The position numbers were made by a program, and so were the translations under genes. From positions 1,178,001-1,242,000 of the forward strand of contig NZ_CP108093.1 in assembly GCF_036188265.1 (NCBI RefSeq): a stretch of 64,000 nucleotides of DNA. Direction: 5' to 3'. Below the pieces are notes generated by a model, which had not been told where the DNA came from, searched no databases, and worked only from the letters and a program-made list of their open reading frames with translations. The DNA is from Streptomyces sp. NBC_00247 (GTDB lineage: Bacteria; Actinomycetota; Actinomycetes; Streptomycetales; Streptomycetaceae). Shown here one piece after another: positions 16,218 to 25,575 of the stretch. How positions within the stretch are numbered: position 1 is the stretch's first letter; every line of letters begins with the position of its first letter.

Positions 16218-17468
16218 TTGAACACGTCACCGGTGAACTCGGCGGCCGACGGGCCGCACCGTCTCGACCCGGCGGGCGGTTGCCCGCACGCGGCCAACGC
16301 CCGGCTGCTGGAGCGTTCCGCGGTCGCCGCGGTGATCCTGCCCGGCGAGGTGGAGGGCATGGCGGTGCTGGGCCACGACGCGCTCAAGGAGTTCCTCCAG
16401 CACCCCGACGTCGCGAAGAACGCCGCGCACTTCGCCGCGCTGCAGGCCGGTGAGATCCCGGACGGCTGGCCGCTGAAGACGTTCGCCACCGTGCAGGGGA
16501 TGACGACCGCGGACGGCGCCGACCACCGGCGGCTGCGGTCCCTGATGAGTAAGGCCTTCACCCCGCGCCGGGTGGAGGAACTGAGGCCGCGCATCGAGGC
16601 GTTGACCGCCTCGCTGCTGGACGGCCTGGAGGCCGCCGCCACGGCCGGGGACGGGGTCGCCGATCTGCGGACGCACTTCGCGCTGCCGCTGCCGATGGGG
16701 GTGATCTGCGAACTGCTGGGCGTGGAGGCCGAACACCACGACCGGCTGCACCGGTTGTCCAACCAGATCGTCGCCACGGACATCGGGCCGGAGGAGGCGA
16801 TGGCCGCCAACCGGGAGATGGTGGAGGTGCTGAGCGCGGTCGCCGCCGCCCGTACCCAGGAGCCGGGGGACGATCTCACCAGCGCGTTGATCGCGGCTCG
16901 CGAGGAGGACGGTGACCGGCTGGGCCCGCAGGAGCTGATCGGCACCCTGATGCTCACGATCATCGCCGGGCACGAGACGACCCTCAACCTGATCACCAAC
17001 GCGGTCCGGGCGCTCTGCACCCACCGCGATCAGCTCGCCCTGGTGCTCGCGGGCGAGGCGAGTTGGGAGGACGTGGTGGAGGAGACGCTGCGCTGGGACA
17101 GCCCGGTGAGCTATTTCCCGTTCCGCTACCCGACGCGCGACCTCGAACTCGATGGCACGGTGATCCCCAAGGGGACACCGGTGCTGGCCGGTTACTCGGC
17201 GGCGGGCCGGGACACGAACGCCCACGGTCCCGACGCCGCGCGCTTCGACATCACCCGCGACAGCAAGGCCCGCCACCTCTCCCTCGGCCACGGCGCCCAC
17301 TTCTGCATGGGCGCCCCGCTGGCCCGGATGGAGGGCACGGCGGCACTGGAGCAGCTGTTCACCCGCTTCCCCGATCTCGATCTCGCCGTCCCCGAGCCCG
17401 AACTGCCGCGCCACGCCTCCTTCGTGGGGAACAGCGTGCGGAAGCTTCCGGTACGCCCGCACGGCTGA
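16218..17468 (+). CDS. cvnF: Conservon cytochrome P450, CYP154-like
   Basis: A 416-aa P450 with all normal motifs: I-helix 'IIAGHETT' (248-255), K-helix ExxR 'EETLR' (E289-R292) and haem loop 'LSLGHGAHFCMGAPLAR' with Cys363. The N-terminal 'CPHAANARLLERS' and the general layout match CYP154 enzymes, which accompany CYP157 members in streptomycete conservons and can hydroxylate macrolactones, flavonoids or steroids in vitro. The TTG at 16218 is chosen because GGAGAG lies 8 bp upstream and the protein start is then family-like. A 100-bp gap separates it from the first P450. Confidence 0.9.
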   Translation: MNTSPVNSAADGPHRLDPAGGCPHAANARLLERSAVAAVILPGEVEGMAVLGHDALKEFLQHPDVAKNAAHFAALQAGEIPDGWPLKTFATVQGMTTADGADHRRLRSLMSKAFTPRRVEELRPRIEALTASLLDGLEAAATAGDGVADLRTHFALPLPMGVICELLGVEAEHHDRLHRLSNQIVATDIGPEEAMAANREMVEVLSAVAAARTQEPGDDLTSALIAAREEDGDRLGPQELIGTLMLTIIAGHETTLNLITNAVRALCTHRDQLALVLAGEASWEDVVEETLRWDSPVSYFPFRYPTRDLELDGTVIPKGTPVLAGYSAAGRDTNAHGPDAARFDITRDSKARHLSLGHGAHFCMGAPLARMEGTAALEQLFTRFPDLDLAVPEPELPRHASFVGNSVRKLPVRPHG

Positions 17469-17888
17469 GCCAGGCCCCCCGGAGACCGGGGGCGGGGCCG
17501 CCGAGGCGGCGCGAGGGGGGCACGGCGACCATCCGCCGCGCCCCCCTTTCCCGTACGGCTCCGGGCCTTTTCGTACGGCTCCGAGGCGCCACCCGCACCG
17601 GTTGCCCGGGCCCCCGGGCACGGGGCGAACGGGGGCTCCGTGGCACGAGAACAGTCCGGAAGCCCCTGTTCCGCAGCCGATCTCCCACGCCCGGCGCACG
17701 CCGGGGCGGAACAGGCGGTCTCGGGCGATTTCCCCAGCATGGACGCACGGTTGCCGGGTCATGAATCGTGACCTTTGGGGTCTCCTTTGCCTCTCCATGG
17801 TTCCCCTCGTCTCAGTAGATTGCCGGTGCCGCCCACGCAGGTGCGTACCCTGCGGTCTTTTCCGTGAAGGGGCGGCGGGGGGTGGGCA
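17469..17888. other. Non-coding gap after the conservon
   Basis: This 420-bp stretch has no convincing gene. A hairpin at 17474-17493 (GCCCCCCGG-AGA-CCGGGGGC, one unpaired base) just after the P450 stop may end conservon transcription, although no T-run follows. A short direct repeat of CGTACGGCTCCG occurs near 17553 and 17571. A small stem (GCAGG...CCTGC) lies near 17838. Confidence 0.5.
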
Positions 17889-18284
17889 ATGGAGCAGTCG
17901 AAGGGGCCGGCGGGATCGGCCGCCGGTACGACGGGCACGCGATGTCAGACGGACATCGACGCACACGGGGGGTACGGCTGGCGGCTGGTCGCGTCGAACG
18001 GGCGGGCCATGGCGGTGGCAGCGGTCTCGTTCGGCTCGCCCGGGCAGTGCAGGGCGGCGTTCGTGGCTCTGTGCGCGGAGCACGCGGACCACTCCGGAGG
18101 GATTCAGCATCGCAAGGGCGGCGGTGGCTGGATCTGGGCGCTGCGGGACAAGACCGGCACCGTCGTGGCCGTCTCGCCGAGGACGTACGAGAGGCACGCG
18201 ACCTGTCGCTCCGCCTACGACCGATTCCGCGCGATGCTGCCGGGATTGAAGGTGGAAGAGGAGGCGTTCTGGGGTATCTCTTGA
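17889..18284 (+). CDS. Small YegP/DUF1508-like protein
   Basis: A 131-aa cytoplasmic protein of unknown function. The core 'YGWRLVASNGRAMAVAAVSF' followed by 'GSPGQCRAAF' has the pattern of the YegP/DUF1508 fold (W-R-L-x-A-x-N-G-x-x-h-A, then a Cys-containing helix). A second half, 'WIWALRDKTGTVVAVSP' followed by 'YERHATCRSAYDRFRAM', repeats that layout, so it looks like a tandem two-repeat YegP protein. The GGGGGGTGGGCA leader gives a weak ribosome site. It lies 96 bp before the Pst-like operon; no functional link can be shown. Confidence 0.55.
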   Translation: MEQSKGPAGSAAGTTGTRCQTDIDAHGGYGWRLVASNGRAMAVAAVSFGSPGQCRAAFVALCAEHADHSGGIQHRKGGGGWIWALRDKTGTVVAVSPRTYERHATCRSAYDRFRAMLPGLKVEEEAFWGIS

Positions 18285-18330
18285 ACGCGACGATGCGAAG
18301 AATGTCGATGTTGCCCCCAGGGCCTCTCTC

Positions 18331-18363
18331 GTTCACCTCTCAGGACGTGTCCGTCCACCGGAT
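18331..18363 (+). promoter_or_regulatory. PHO-box-like direct repeats (candidate PhoP site)
   Basis: Three 11-bp units in register: GTTCACCTCTC, AGGACGTGTCC, GTCCACCGGAT. Units one and three match the PhoP direct-repeat core G(T/G)TCACC closely and are exactly two units apart; the middle one is degenerate, as often happens. The site ends 17 bp before the PstC-like start, fitting phosphate-starvation control. PhoP binding is inferred. Confidence 0.6.
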
Positions 18364-18380
18364 CGGTCGAGCGTCGGGGC

Positions 18381-19490
18381 GTGCCTTCGCTGAAAAGATC
18401 CAGACGCCTTGACGACGACGGCGTCTCCTCCGGGAAGCCCGCCGACGCTCCGGCCGCCGGTTTCGCCACCGGTCCGCTCGCCGCCGCCGCCGCGGCGGCG
18501 GCGGCGGCGGGCGGCGACGCTCCGCGGCGGCTGTACGCGGACCCCGGCCTGCCGGACAAGGTCTTCCGCACGGTCGCCCGCTCCGGCGGAACACTGGTCC
18601 TGCTGGTGATGCTTCTGGTCGGGGGGTTCCTCTTCGCCCGGGCCCGCCTCGCTCTGGCGGACGCCGGCTGGTCCTTCCTCACGACCTCCCAATGGGCCCC
18701 CGACGCGGGGAACTTCGGTATCGCCGCCGTGCTCGTCGGGACGGTCCTCATCGCACTGATCGCGATCGTCTTCGCGTTCCCGCTGGCGCTGGGTTCCGCG
18801 CTCTACATCTCCGAGTACGCCTCACCGAGGCTGCGCCGCACCCTCATCAGCGTGGTCGATCTGATGGCCGCCGTGCCGTCCGTCGTCTACGGCCTGTTCG
18901 GCTTCTTCTTCCTCCAGGACAAGGTGGTGCCCACCGCCCGGTGGATCGCCACCTACCTCGGCTGGATACCGGTGTTCGGCGTCGAGGGCGCCGACCCGGA
19001 CGACCCGCTCTCGCCGCCGAGCGTCTACACCTCGTCGTCCATGCTCGCGGGGCTGGTCGTCGCGATGATGATCGCGCCGATCATCTGCTCGATCATGCGC
19101 GAGGTGTTCTCGCAGACTCCGGCCGGCGAGCGGGAGGGGGCCTACGCCCTCGGGGCGACCCGCTGGGGCATGATCCGCAGTGTCGTCCTGCCCTTCGCCA
19201 AGGGCGGCATCATCGGCGGCACGATGCTCGGGCTCGGCCGCGCGCTGGGCGAGACCATCGGTGTCTTCATGGTCATCTCGCTGACCTTCGACGTCCAGTG
19301 GCACGTGCTCCAGGCCGGCACCAGCTCCGTCTCCTCGCTCATCGCCCTGCGGTACGGCGAGGCGGGCGAGTTCGGGATGTCGGCGCTGATGGCGGCCGGA
19401 TTCGCCCTTTTCGTCATGACCCTGATCGTCAACTTCGCGGCGTCGTCCATCGTCGCCCGCAGCCGCTCCGGCGCCTCCAGCGACGCCTGA
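18381..19490 (+). CDS. PstC-like phosphate ABC transporter permease
   Basis: A 369-aa membrane subunit resembling PstC. After a soluble Ala-rich N-terminus of about 65 residues there are roughly six helices. 'LALGSALYISEYASPRLRR' and the EAA loop 'EREGAYALGATRWGMIRSVV' then 'LPFAKGGIIGG' are typical, as is 'MAAVPSVVYGLFGFFFL'. It should form the channel with the PstA-like protein. The GTG at 18381 is weakly supported by ribosome-site sequence. Gene order here (C, A, three binding proteins, surface protein, sortase-like, B) is unlike canonical pstSCAB, so the cargo may or may not be phosphate. Confidence 0.88.
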   Translation: MPSLKRSRRLDDDGVSSGKPADAPAAGFATGPLAAAAAAAAAAGGDAPRRLYADPGLPDKVFRTVARSGGTLVLLVMLLVGGFLFARARLALADAGWSFLTTSQWAPDAGNFGIAAVLVGTVLIALIAIVFAFPLALGSALYISEYASPRLRRTLISVVDLMAAVPSVVYGLFGFFFLQDKVVPTARWIATYLGWIPVFGVEGADPDDPLSPPSVYTSSSMLAGLVVAMMIAPIICSIMREVFSQTPAGEREGAYALGATRWGMIRSVVLPFAKGGIIGGTMLGLGRALGETIGVFMVISLTFDVQWHVLQAGTSSVSSLIALRYGEAGEFGMSALMAAGFALFVMTLIVNFAASSIVARSRSGASSDA

Positions 19491-19559
19491 GCGCACCTCC
19501 CGCACCTCCCGCACTCCGCGCGGTACGCGCCCGGTTCTGCCCGGTTCCTTGCCCCAGAA

Positions 19560-20882
19560 ATGAGCGTCACGACCATGACTCTGGCCCCTGAAGCGCCCCG
19601 CGCGACCGGTGGCGCGGACCCGGCGGCCCCCGGCGCCGCGCCCCGTACCGTCCTGCCCGGGCCCGCCCGTACCAACGATCCCGCCACGGAGCGCCGGCGG
19701 GCCCTGTCCCCGCTCCGCGCCTCCGACCTGTACGCCCTGTTCGGTGCCGCCGCCGGATCGCTCTCGCTGACCTGGCTGGTCTTCGCCCGCCTCACACCGT
19801 TCAACGGCGGGGTCGGCTTCGTCGTCGTGGCGTACCTCCTCTTCCTCGGGCTGTACGCGCTGGTGGTCTCGCTGGACGAGGACGGCCCGGCGGTCGTGGA
19901 CCGGGTGGCCGCGGCCGTGATCCGCTCGCTGGGCCTGCTGCTCGTGGCGATCCTCGTCTACGTCGTCGTCTACGCGCTCTTCGAGGGCCGCAAGGCGCTG
20001 GTGCACCTCAACTTCTTCACCGAGGACATGCGGTTCGCCGGTCCGCTGGAGCCGTTGTCGGTGGGTGGCGCGCTGCACGCGGCGGTGGGCACGCTCATCA
20101 TGATCACCATCGCGCTGCTGGTCACCGTGCCGGTCGGGCTGGTGTGCGCGGTCTTCCTCAACGAGGTGCCCGGAGCCTTCGCCCGCTTCGTGCGCACGGT
20201 GGTGGAGGCGATGACCGCGCTGCCGTCGATCGTCGCCGGTCTCTTCGTCTACGCCACCGTGATCCTCGCCGTCGGCATGGACCGCTCCGGGTTCGCGGCG
20301 GCGCTCTCGCTTTCCGTGATGATGCTGCCGATCGTGATCCGCGCCGCCGACGTCGTCATCAGGCTGGTCCCCGGCACCCTGCGCGAGGCCGGCTACGCCC
20401 TGGGCACCTCCCGCTGGCGGACGGTCTGGCACGTCGTCCTGCCCACCTGCCGCTCCGGGCTGACGACCTCGGTCATCCTCGGTACCGCCCGGGGCATCGG
20501 CGAGACCTCGCCGGTGCTCCTCACGGCGGGCTTCACCGCCGAGATGAACTGGGACCCTTTCTCCGGGCCGATGGTGTCGCTGCCGCTGGCCACCTTCACC
20601 TTCGTCCGCTCGCCCGAGCCGAACATGATCTCGCGCGGATTCGGTACCGCCGCGCTGCTCATGGCCCTGGTGCTGCTGCTGTTCGTCGTCGCCCGGGTAC
20701 TGGGCGGACGCGGACCGGGGCAGCTCTCGCGCGGCCAGGAACACCGCCGCGTCACCGCCTCCCGCCGGGACGCGGCCCGGTTCGCGGCGCGGAGTTCCGT
20801 ACGCCCCGCCGGGCCGGCCACCGGCCCGGCACCGCACCCGCATCCGCACCCGCACCCGCACCCGCACCCCACGACACCGTGA
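19560..20882 (+). CDS. PstA-like phosphate ABC transporter permease
   Basis: A 440-aa partner permease. It has a hydrophilic N-terminus of about 55 residues, two helices (residues 57-105), then the PstA core with 'AMTALPSIVAGLFVYATVIL' and EAA loop 'LREAGYALGTSRWRTVWHVV'. 'GTARGIGETSPVLLTAGFT' is the PstA hallmark. The protein ends in an unusual (HP)n tail: 'APHPHPHPHPHPHP'. The extra two N-terminal helices give it more membrane spans than E. coli PstA. It lies 69 bp after the PstC-like gene. Confidence 0.88.
   Translation: MSVTTMTLAPEAPRATGGADPAAPGAAPRTVLPGPARTNDPATERRRALSPLRASDLYALFGAAAGSLSLTWLVFARLTPFNGGVGFVVVAYLLFLGLYALVVSLDEDGPAVVDRVAAAVIRSLGLLLVAILVYVVVYALFEGRKALVHLNFFTEDMRFAGPLEPLSVGGALHAAVGTLIMITIALLVTVPVGLVCAVFLNEVPGAFARFVRTVVEAMTALPSIVAGLFVYATVILAVGMDRSGFAAALSLSVMMLPIVIRAADVVIRLVPGTLREAGYALGTSRWRTVWHVVLPTCRSGLTTSVILGTARGIGETSPVLLTAGFTAEMNWDPFSGPMVSLPLATFTFVRSPEPNMISRGFGTAALLMALVLLLFVVARVLGGRGPGQLSRGQEHRRVTASRRDAARFAARSSVRPAGPATGPAPHPHPHPHPHPHPTTP
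20831..20870 (+). repeat. CACCCG hexamer repeat encoding a His-Pro tail
   Basis: Six to seven imperfect CACCCG units at the 3' end of the PstA-like gene encode alternating His-Pro. The tail could bind metal, but hexamer slippage is an equally simple origin. Confidence 0.8.
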
Positions 20883-20989
20883 CGCGCCGCGACGACGGCC
20901 GCGCGCCGCACCCGAACGTCCCGCCCCACCCCGCACCGCACCCCCCGAACCTGCGTGCCGCGCACCCGCACGCCGCCAAGGAGAACATC

Positions 20990-22750
20990 GTGAGACCCGT
21001 CAACGCACCCAGCCGTTCGGGGGTGATGCTGCTGGCCCTGCTGCTGGTGTTCGGCGCGCTCTCGGCCGTCCGGGCACCCTCCGCCGACGCCGCCTCGTAC
21101 GCGAAGATCACCGGTTCCGGCTCCACCTGGAGCGCCAACGCGGTCACCCAGTGGGTCCGCAACGTCAAGGCCAACTTCGGCATGACGGTCAACTTCACCG
21201 ACAACGGCTCCTCCCAGGGACGCGAGCAGTTCCGCAACAACGTGGTGGACTTCGCCGTCTCCGAGATCCCGTACGGGCTGACGGAGCAGGGCGTCCGCGA
21301 CTCGCCCCCGCAGCGCGGCTACGCCTACATGCCGATCGTCGCCGGCGGTACGTCGTTCATGTACAACCTCAAGATCAACGGCAAGCGGGTCACCAACCTG
21401 CGGCTCTCCGGCCCGGTCATCGCGAAGATCTTCACCGGGCAGATCACCCGCTGGAACGACGCCGCGATCAAGGCGGACAACCCCGGTCTGACCCTGCCCG
21501 CCCGCCAGATCATCCCCGTCGTCCGCTCCGACGGTTCCGGAACGACCGCCCAGTTCACCACCTGGCTGGCGAAGGAGCAGACGTCCGTCTGGAACGCCTA
21601 CTGCGCCAAGACCGGTCGCGGCAGCGGCTGTGGCATGACCTCGAACTACCCGCTTCTCGGCGGGAGTTCGATGATCGCCAAGTCGGGCTCCAACGGTGTC
21701 GCCGGCCATGTGCGGCAGGCGTCCGGCGAGGGGGCGATCACCTACGTCGAGTACTCCTACGCCCTCAAGACGGGCTTCCCGGTCGCCAAGATGCTCAACA
21801 AGTCCGGCTTCTACGTCGAACCGACCGCCGCCAGCGTGGCCGTCGGCCTGCTCGGCGCGAAGATCAACACCGACAGGAGCAGCCCTTCCTACCTCACCCA
21901 GATCCTCGACGGCGTCTACCGCAACAACGACGACCGCACCTACCCGCTCTCCAGTTACAGCTACATGATCCTGCCGACGAAGGAGGAGGCGGGCTTCACC
22001 AAGAGCAAGGGCAACTCCCTCGGTGCGTTTGGCCGTTACTTCCTCTGCGACGGCCAGCAGCAGGCGGAGGAGCTCGGCTACTCGCCGCTCCCGAAGAACC
22101 TCGTGCAGGCCGGCTTCGCCCAGCTGCGCAAGGTGCCCGGAGCCCCCACCTCCGCGATCGACATCAACAAGTGCCGCAATCCCACCTTCTCCAGCGACGG
22201 CACCAACACCCTGGCCGAGAAGGCGCCCCAGCCGAAGGCGTGCGACAAGCAGGGCCCCACGCAGTGCACCACCGGCACCGCCGGTGACACCCGCACCACC
22301 CCGGTCAAGCCCAGCGCCTCCGGCGCCGGCGGCTCCTCCGCGGGCGGCACGACCGGCACCACGACCTCGACGAGCGGCGCCTCGACGGCCGGTGGTTCCA
22401 CCGGCGGCCAGGGTTCGGGGACCGCGGGCACGGGCGGCGCGGCCACGGACACGGACGGGGACGGACAGCCCGACGCGACCGCAGGCGGTACGGGTGGTGC
22501 GGACGGAACCACGGGCACCGCGGGCACCGCGGTCGATCCCGACACCGGCGAGGTGATCACCGACTCGGCGGCCGTCGGGGACAGTTCGGTCGTCGCCAAT
22601 CCCGTCACCCTCGCCTCGGGCAGCGGCTTCGGGCTGCGCGGCGCGCTGATGGCTCTCTCCGCACTGCTGCTCGTCGCGCTGGTCGTCGTACCCCCGCTGA
22701 CCGCACGGACCATGGCCGCCCGCGCACGGCGCAGAGGGGACACGGCATGA
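20990..22750 (+). CDS. Membrane-tethered PstS-like substrate-binding protein
   Basis: A 586-aa exported PstS-type binding protein. The signal peptide spans residues 1-35 (ADA-AS). The PstS core carries 'ITGSGSTWSANAVTQWV', 'TDNGSSQGREQFRNN', 'KIFTGQITRWNDAAIK' and the anion-loop-like 'RSDGSGTTAQFTTWL'. Six Cys residues lie in the exported part. After about residue 430 there is a Gly/Thr/Ser stalk of about 110 residues, then a single helix (LRGALMALSALLLVALVVV) and an Arg-rich tail: a C-terminal tether instead of the usual lipid anchor. The GTG at 20990 has AAGGAG 6 bp upstream. The stop overlaps the next start (ATGA). Confidence 0.88.
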   Translation: MRPVNAPSRSGVMLLALLLVFGALSAVRAPSADAASYAKITGSGSTWSANAVTQWVRNVKANFGMTVNFTDNGSSQGREQFRNNVVDFAVSEIPYGLTEQGVRDSPPQRGYAYMPIVAGGTSFMYNLKINGKRVTNLRLSGPVIAKIFTGQITRWNDAAIKADNPGLTLPARQIIPVVRSDGSGTTAQFTTWLAKEQTSVWNAYCAKTGRGSGCGMTSNYPLLGGSSMIAKSGSNGVAGHVRQASGEGAITYVEYSYALKTGFPVAKMLNKSGFYVEPTAASVAVGLLGAKINTDRSSPSYLTQILDGVYRNNDDRTYPLSSYSYMILPTKEEAGFTKSKGNSLGAFGRYFLCDGQQQAEELGYSPLPKNLVQAGFAQLRKVPGAPTSAIDINKCRNPTFSSDGTNTLAEKAPQPKACDKQGPTQCTTGTAGDTRTTPVKPSASGAGGSSAGGTTGTTTSTSGASTAGGSTGGQGSGTAGTGGAATDTDGDGQPDATAGGTGGADGTTGTAGTAVDPDTGEVITDSAAVGDSSVVANPVTLASGSGFGLRGALMALSALLLVALVVVPPLTARTMAARARRRGDTA

Positions 22751-25308
22751 GCGCCACGACCACGGACCCGCGCGCCAGGCGCCCGAAGGAGAAGAAGCCG
22801 TTCATGCGTGGCGCACGGGTACGGATGCCTGGACCGACCGCACCGGCCGGGCGCCGGGTGATGGCGGGCGTGGGCGCGCTGACGGCCGCCCTCGTCCTTG
22901 CCGTCCTTCCGATCCCGCCGGGAGGCGACACTCCCGCGAGCGCGGCCGAGCAGCAGAGCTCCGCGGTGACGAAGACCGGCAAGAAGGGCGCGTACGACGA
23001 CTTCTCGCAACTGAAGGTGACGGTCAGTCAGACCAAAGACCTCCGGGGCCAGGCGGTCAAGGTGTCATGGACGGGCGCCACCCCGGCCACCACGGAGAAG
23101 GCCCAGAACTTCATGCAGCTCATGCAGTGCTGGGGTGACGATCCGGACGCGGGGCCCTCGCGCGAGCAGTGCGAGTTCGGGGCGACGGTGACCTATACGC
23201 CCGGTTCCACCCGGATGCTCCAGCCGACGACGGACAACGATCCCGCGGAGGGCGATTACGAGGGCCTCCCCGACGAGCCGATGTCCTCGGGCAAGTTCGT
23301 GCCCTTCCGGCCGGTGAGCGGCGCGGCGACGACCGACGCCTACGACTACACCTACTTCACCGGCGGAGACACCAACACTCTCGCCTGGCTGCCGAACGAC
23401 TCCGAGGGATCGGGCGAAGCCTCCTTCGAGGTGCGGACCTCCGTGGAGTCCCCGCACCTGGGCTGCGGCGCGCGCCGCGACGCCGCGGGCGCGGTCCAGC
23501 CGTGCTGGCTCGTCGCGGTGCCGCGCGGCGAACACAACCCGGACGGAAGAGCGGCGCAGTCCTCGGCGGACCCGCAGGCGGCCAGCCCGCTGAGCCGGAC
23601 GATCTGGGACCAGCGCCTGGTGTTCCGGCTCGACTTCCTGCCCGTGGGTGACAACTGCGCCGCCGACATGCCCGAGCGGCGCACCATCGGATCCGAGTTG
23701 GTCACCGATGCGATGACCTCGTGGCAGAGCAAGCTGTGCGTCGGCGGGACCCATCGGTTCACCTTCACCCAGGCCGGCGAGGAGAGTGCCCGCTCGGCGA
23801 TCACCGCGCCCACGGACACCTCGCCCGGCCTCGCCTTCACGGTGGACCCGGTCGAATCCGACGGCGACGGCGCACCCGTGGTGCACGCTCCGGTCGCGGT
23901 GAGCGGCCTCACGATCGGCTTCCTCTGGAACTACGAGAGCGGCACGGACTCCCACCACGTGAGCCGGCTCCGGCTCAACCAGCGGCTTCTGGCGAAGCTG
24001 TTGACGGAGTCGTACGTGGAGAACGTACGCATGAGCATCTTCGGTCAACCCGAACCCGATACCGTCGCCGGCAACCCCGTCCGGATCGCGGCGGACCCGG
24101 AATTCCTCCGGCTGAATCCTGAGATCACCGCCGGGCGAGAGGCGCCGAACGGGCTTGTCGTGGGTCTGGAGAATTCCGACACCGCGCGTCTCCTATGGCG
24201 CTACATCATTCAGAACGACGACGCCCGCGCATTCCTCGAAGGGAAGCCCGACCCCTGGGGAATGCACCTCAACACCAGCTACGAGGAATTGGATCTGACC
24301 GAGGAGCCTTTCGACTACTACCCGAAGAGCGACGCCACCGCGACGCCCACCCAGTGCGAGGGCGTCAACTACGGCAGCCAGGATCTCGTGCCGTACGCCA
24401 ATGACATGCACAGTGCCGCGCTGAAGATCCGGCGGGGCTACTCGGGGCTGGCGTTCATCTGCAACGCGACGACGCAGTTCGCGCTGTCGGGTACGCGTCC
24501 CGAGCTGAACAACGCGCATGAGATCGGTATCGCGGACACCGCTTCCGCCGAGCGGTACCTCCTGGACGTGGCGGCCCTGCCCAACGCCGACGGCACCTTC
24601 GTGAAGCCGACGACCGCCACCATGCTCAAGGCGGTCACGCAGATGCCGGACTCCGCCGTCCCGGGAGTGAAGGCGCCCGATCCCGCCAAGGCACGCGGCA
24701 GCGCCTACCCGCTCACCTCGGTCGTCTACGCGGCCGCCTCGACGGACCAGTCGGCCGACGCCCGCACCGACTACGCCAGGGTCATCCGGTACGCCGCGGG
24801 TGACGGGCAGACGCCCGGCACCGCACCCGGTGAACTGCCGGCGGGGTACGCCCCGCTGCCGCAGGGGTTGCGCACCCAGGCGCTCACGGCGGCGACCGCG
24901 CTGGAGAAGGGTGTGGTCGCCGAAGGCGGGACCTCGGCGGACGGTGGCTCCTCGGGCGAGGGCGACGGCGGCACCACCTCGGGCGGCGGCTACGGCACGG
25001 GCGGTACAAAACCAGCCTCGTCCGGCTCGACGGGCGGCGCGACGGGGGCGTCCGGGTCCACCGGAACGTCCGGAGCATCCGCGGCGTCCGGGGCGTCCGG
25101 GGCCGCGGCGGCGGGCGGCACCGCCGCCGCGGTTGGGGCCACCACGGCCACGGCCGGGTCCGGCACCACCCCCTCCGAACTGCTCGGCGCGGTCCGCTGG
25201 GTGCTGCTCGGCGTGCTCGTCCTGGGAGGCGCGGCCTCACTGTCGGGACCTCTCCTGCTGCGTCTCTCCACGCGCCGGGGCGGGACGGAGGCAGCCGGAG
25301 TCCGCTGA
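22747..25308 (+). CDS. Large membrane-tethered extracellular binding-protein-like subunit
   Basis: An 853-aa exported protein, translationally coupled to the PstS-like gene. A signal helix spans about residues 38-60. The ectodomain of about 650 residues has eight Cys and PBP-like segments: 'APVAVSGLTIGFLWNYESG', 'LNQRLLAKLLTESYVENV' (compare the PstS 'L...IF.G.I..WND' element), 'RIAADPEFLRLNPEI' and a late 'SAYPLTSVVYAAA', a motif of PstS-type proteins. A Gly/Ala/Ser stalk (about 725-805) leads to a single helix (about 812-835) and a short basic tail. It probably works as a second, enlarged binding or docking subunit. It is not a standard Pst component. Confidence 0.75.
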   Translation: MSATTTDPRARRPKEKKPFMRGARVRMPGPTAPAGRRVMAGVGALTAALVLAVLPIPPGGDTPASAAEQQSSAVTKTGKKGAYDDFSQLKVTVSQTKDLRGQAVKVSWTGATPATTEKAQNFMQLMQCWGDDPDAGPSREQCEFGATVTYTPGSTRMLQPTTDNDPAEGDYEGLPDEPMSSGKFVPFRPVSGAATTDAYDYTYFTGGDTNTLAWLPNDSEGSGEASFEVRTSVESPHLGCGARRDAAGAVQPCWLVAVPRGEHNPDGRAAQSSADPQAASPLSRTIWDQRLVFRLDFLPVGDNCAADMPERRTIGSELVTDAMTSWQSKLCVGGTHRFTFTQAGEESARSAITAPTDTSPGLAFTVDPVESDGDGAPVVHAPVAVSGLTIGFLWNYESGTDSHHVSRLRLNQRLLAKLLTESYVENVRMSIFGQPEPDTVAGNPVRIAADPEFLRLNPEITAGREAPNGLVVGLENSDTARLLWRYIIQNDDARAFLEGKPDPWGMHLNTSYEELDLTEEPFDYYPKSDATATPTQCEGVNYGSQDLVPYANDMHSAALKIRRGYSGLAFICNATTQFALSGTRPELNNAHEIGIADTASAERYLLDVAALPNADGTFVKPTTATMLKAVTQMPDSAVPGVKAPDPAKARGSAYPLTSVVYAAASTDQSADARTDYARVIRYAAGDGQTPGTAPGELPAGYAPLPQGLRTQALTAATALEKGVVAEGGTSADGGSSGEGDGGTTSGGGYGTGGTKPASSGSTGGATGASGSTGTSGASAASGASGAAAAGGTAAAVGATTATAGSGTTPSELLGAVRWVLLGVLVLGGAASLSGPLLLRLSTRRGGTEAAGVR

Positions 25309-25321
25309 GAGCGGTGCGGCC

Positions 25322-25365
25322 ATTCGCGCCTTCTCGGATCAATGCCTCTCCGAGAAGGCGCGAAT
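25322..25365. terminator. Perfect 16-bp inverted repeat, possible attenuator or terminator
   Basis: ATTCGCGCCTTCTCGG and CCGAGAAGGCGCGAAT flank a 12-nt loop, starting 13 bp after the stop of the 853-aa gene. There is no T-run. It probably ends or dampens the upstream transcript or protects its 3' end, which would let the following secreted protein be made in a different amount. Confidence 0.7.
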
Positions 25366-25575
25366 TCCCGGCAGCACACCCGGAACCTCCAAGGGTGGCG
25401 CAGGAAACAATCCATTCATCTGATCCGCCCCTCGGATTTGTGGCCGCCCGCGTCCCGATCGGGAAGTGTAGGCACCGCCGGCCGACGGGCCGGAAGCAAG
25501 GAAATCCGGATTGCTCCACTGCTCCCTTCCTCGTCATCCGTACACATGGAATCCGTTTCCACGGAGGAGAAAACA

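Noticed and set aside
20831..20870. His-Pro tail repeat as a CRISPR-like or regulatory array
   Set aside because: Units are only 6 bp without spacers and lie inside a coding region; simple hexamer slippage explains it.
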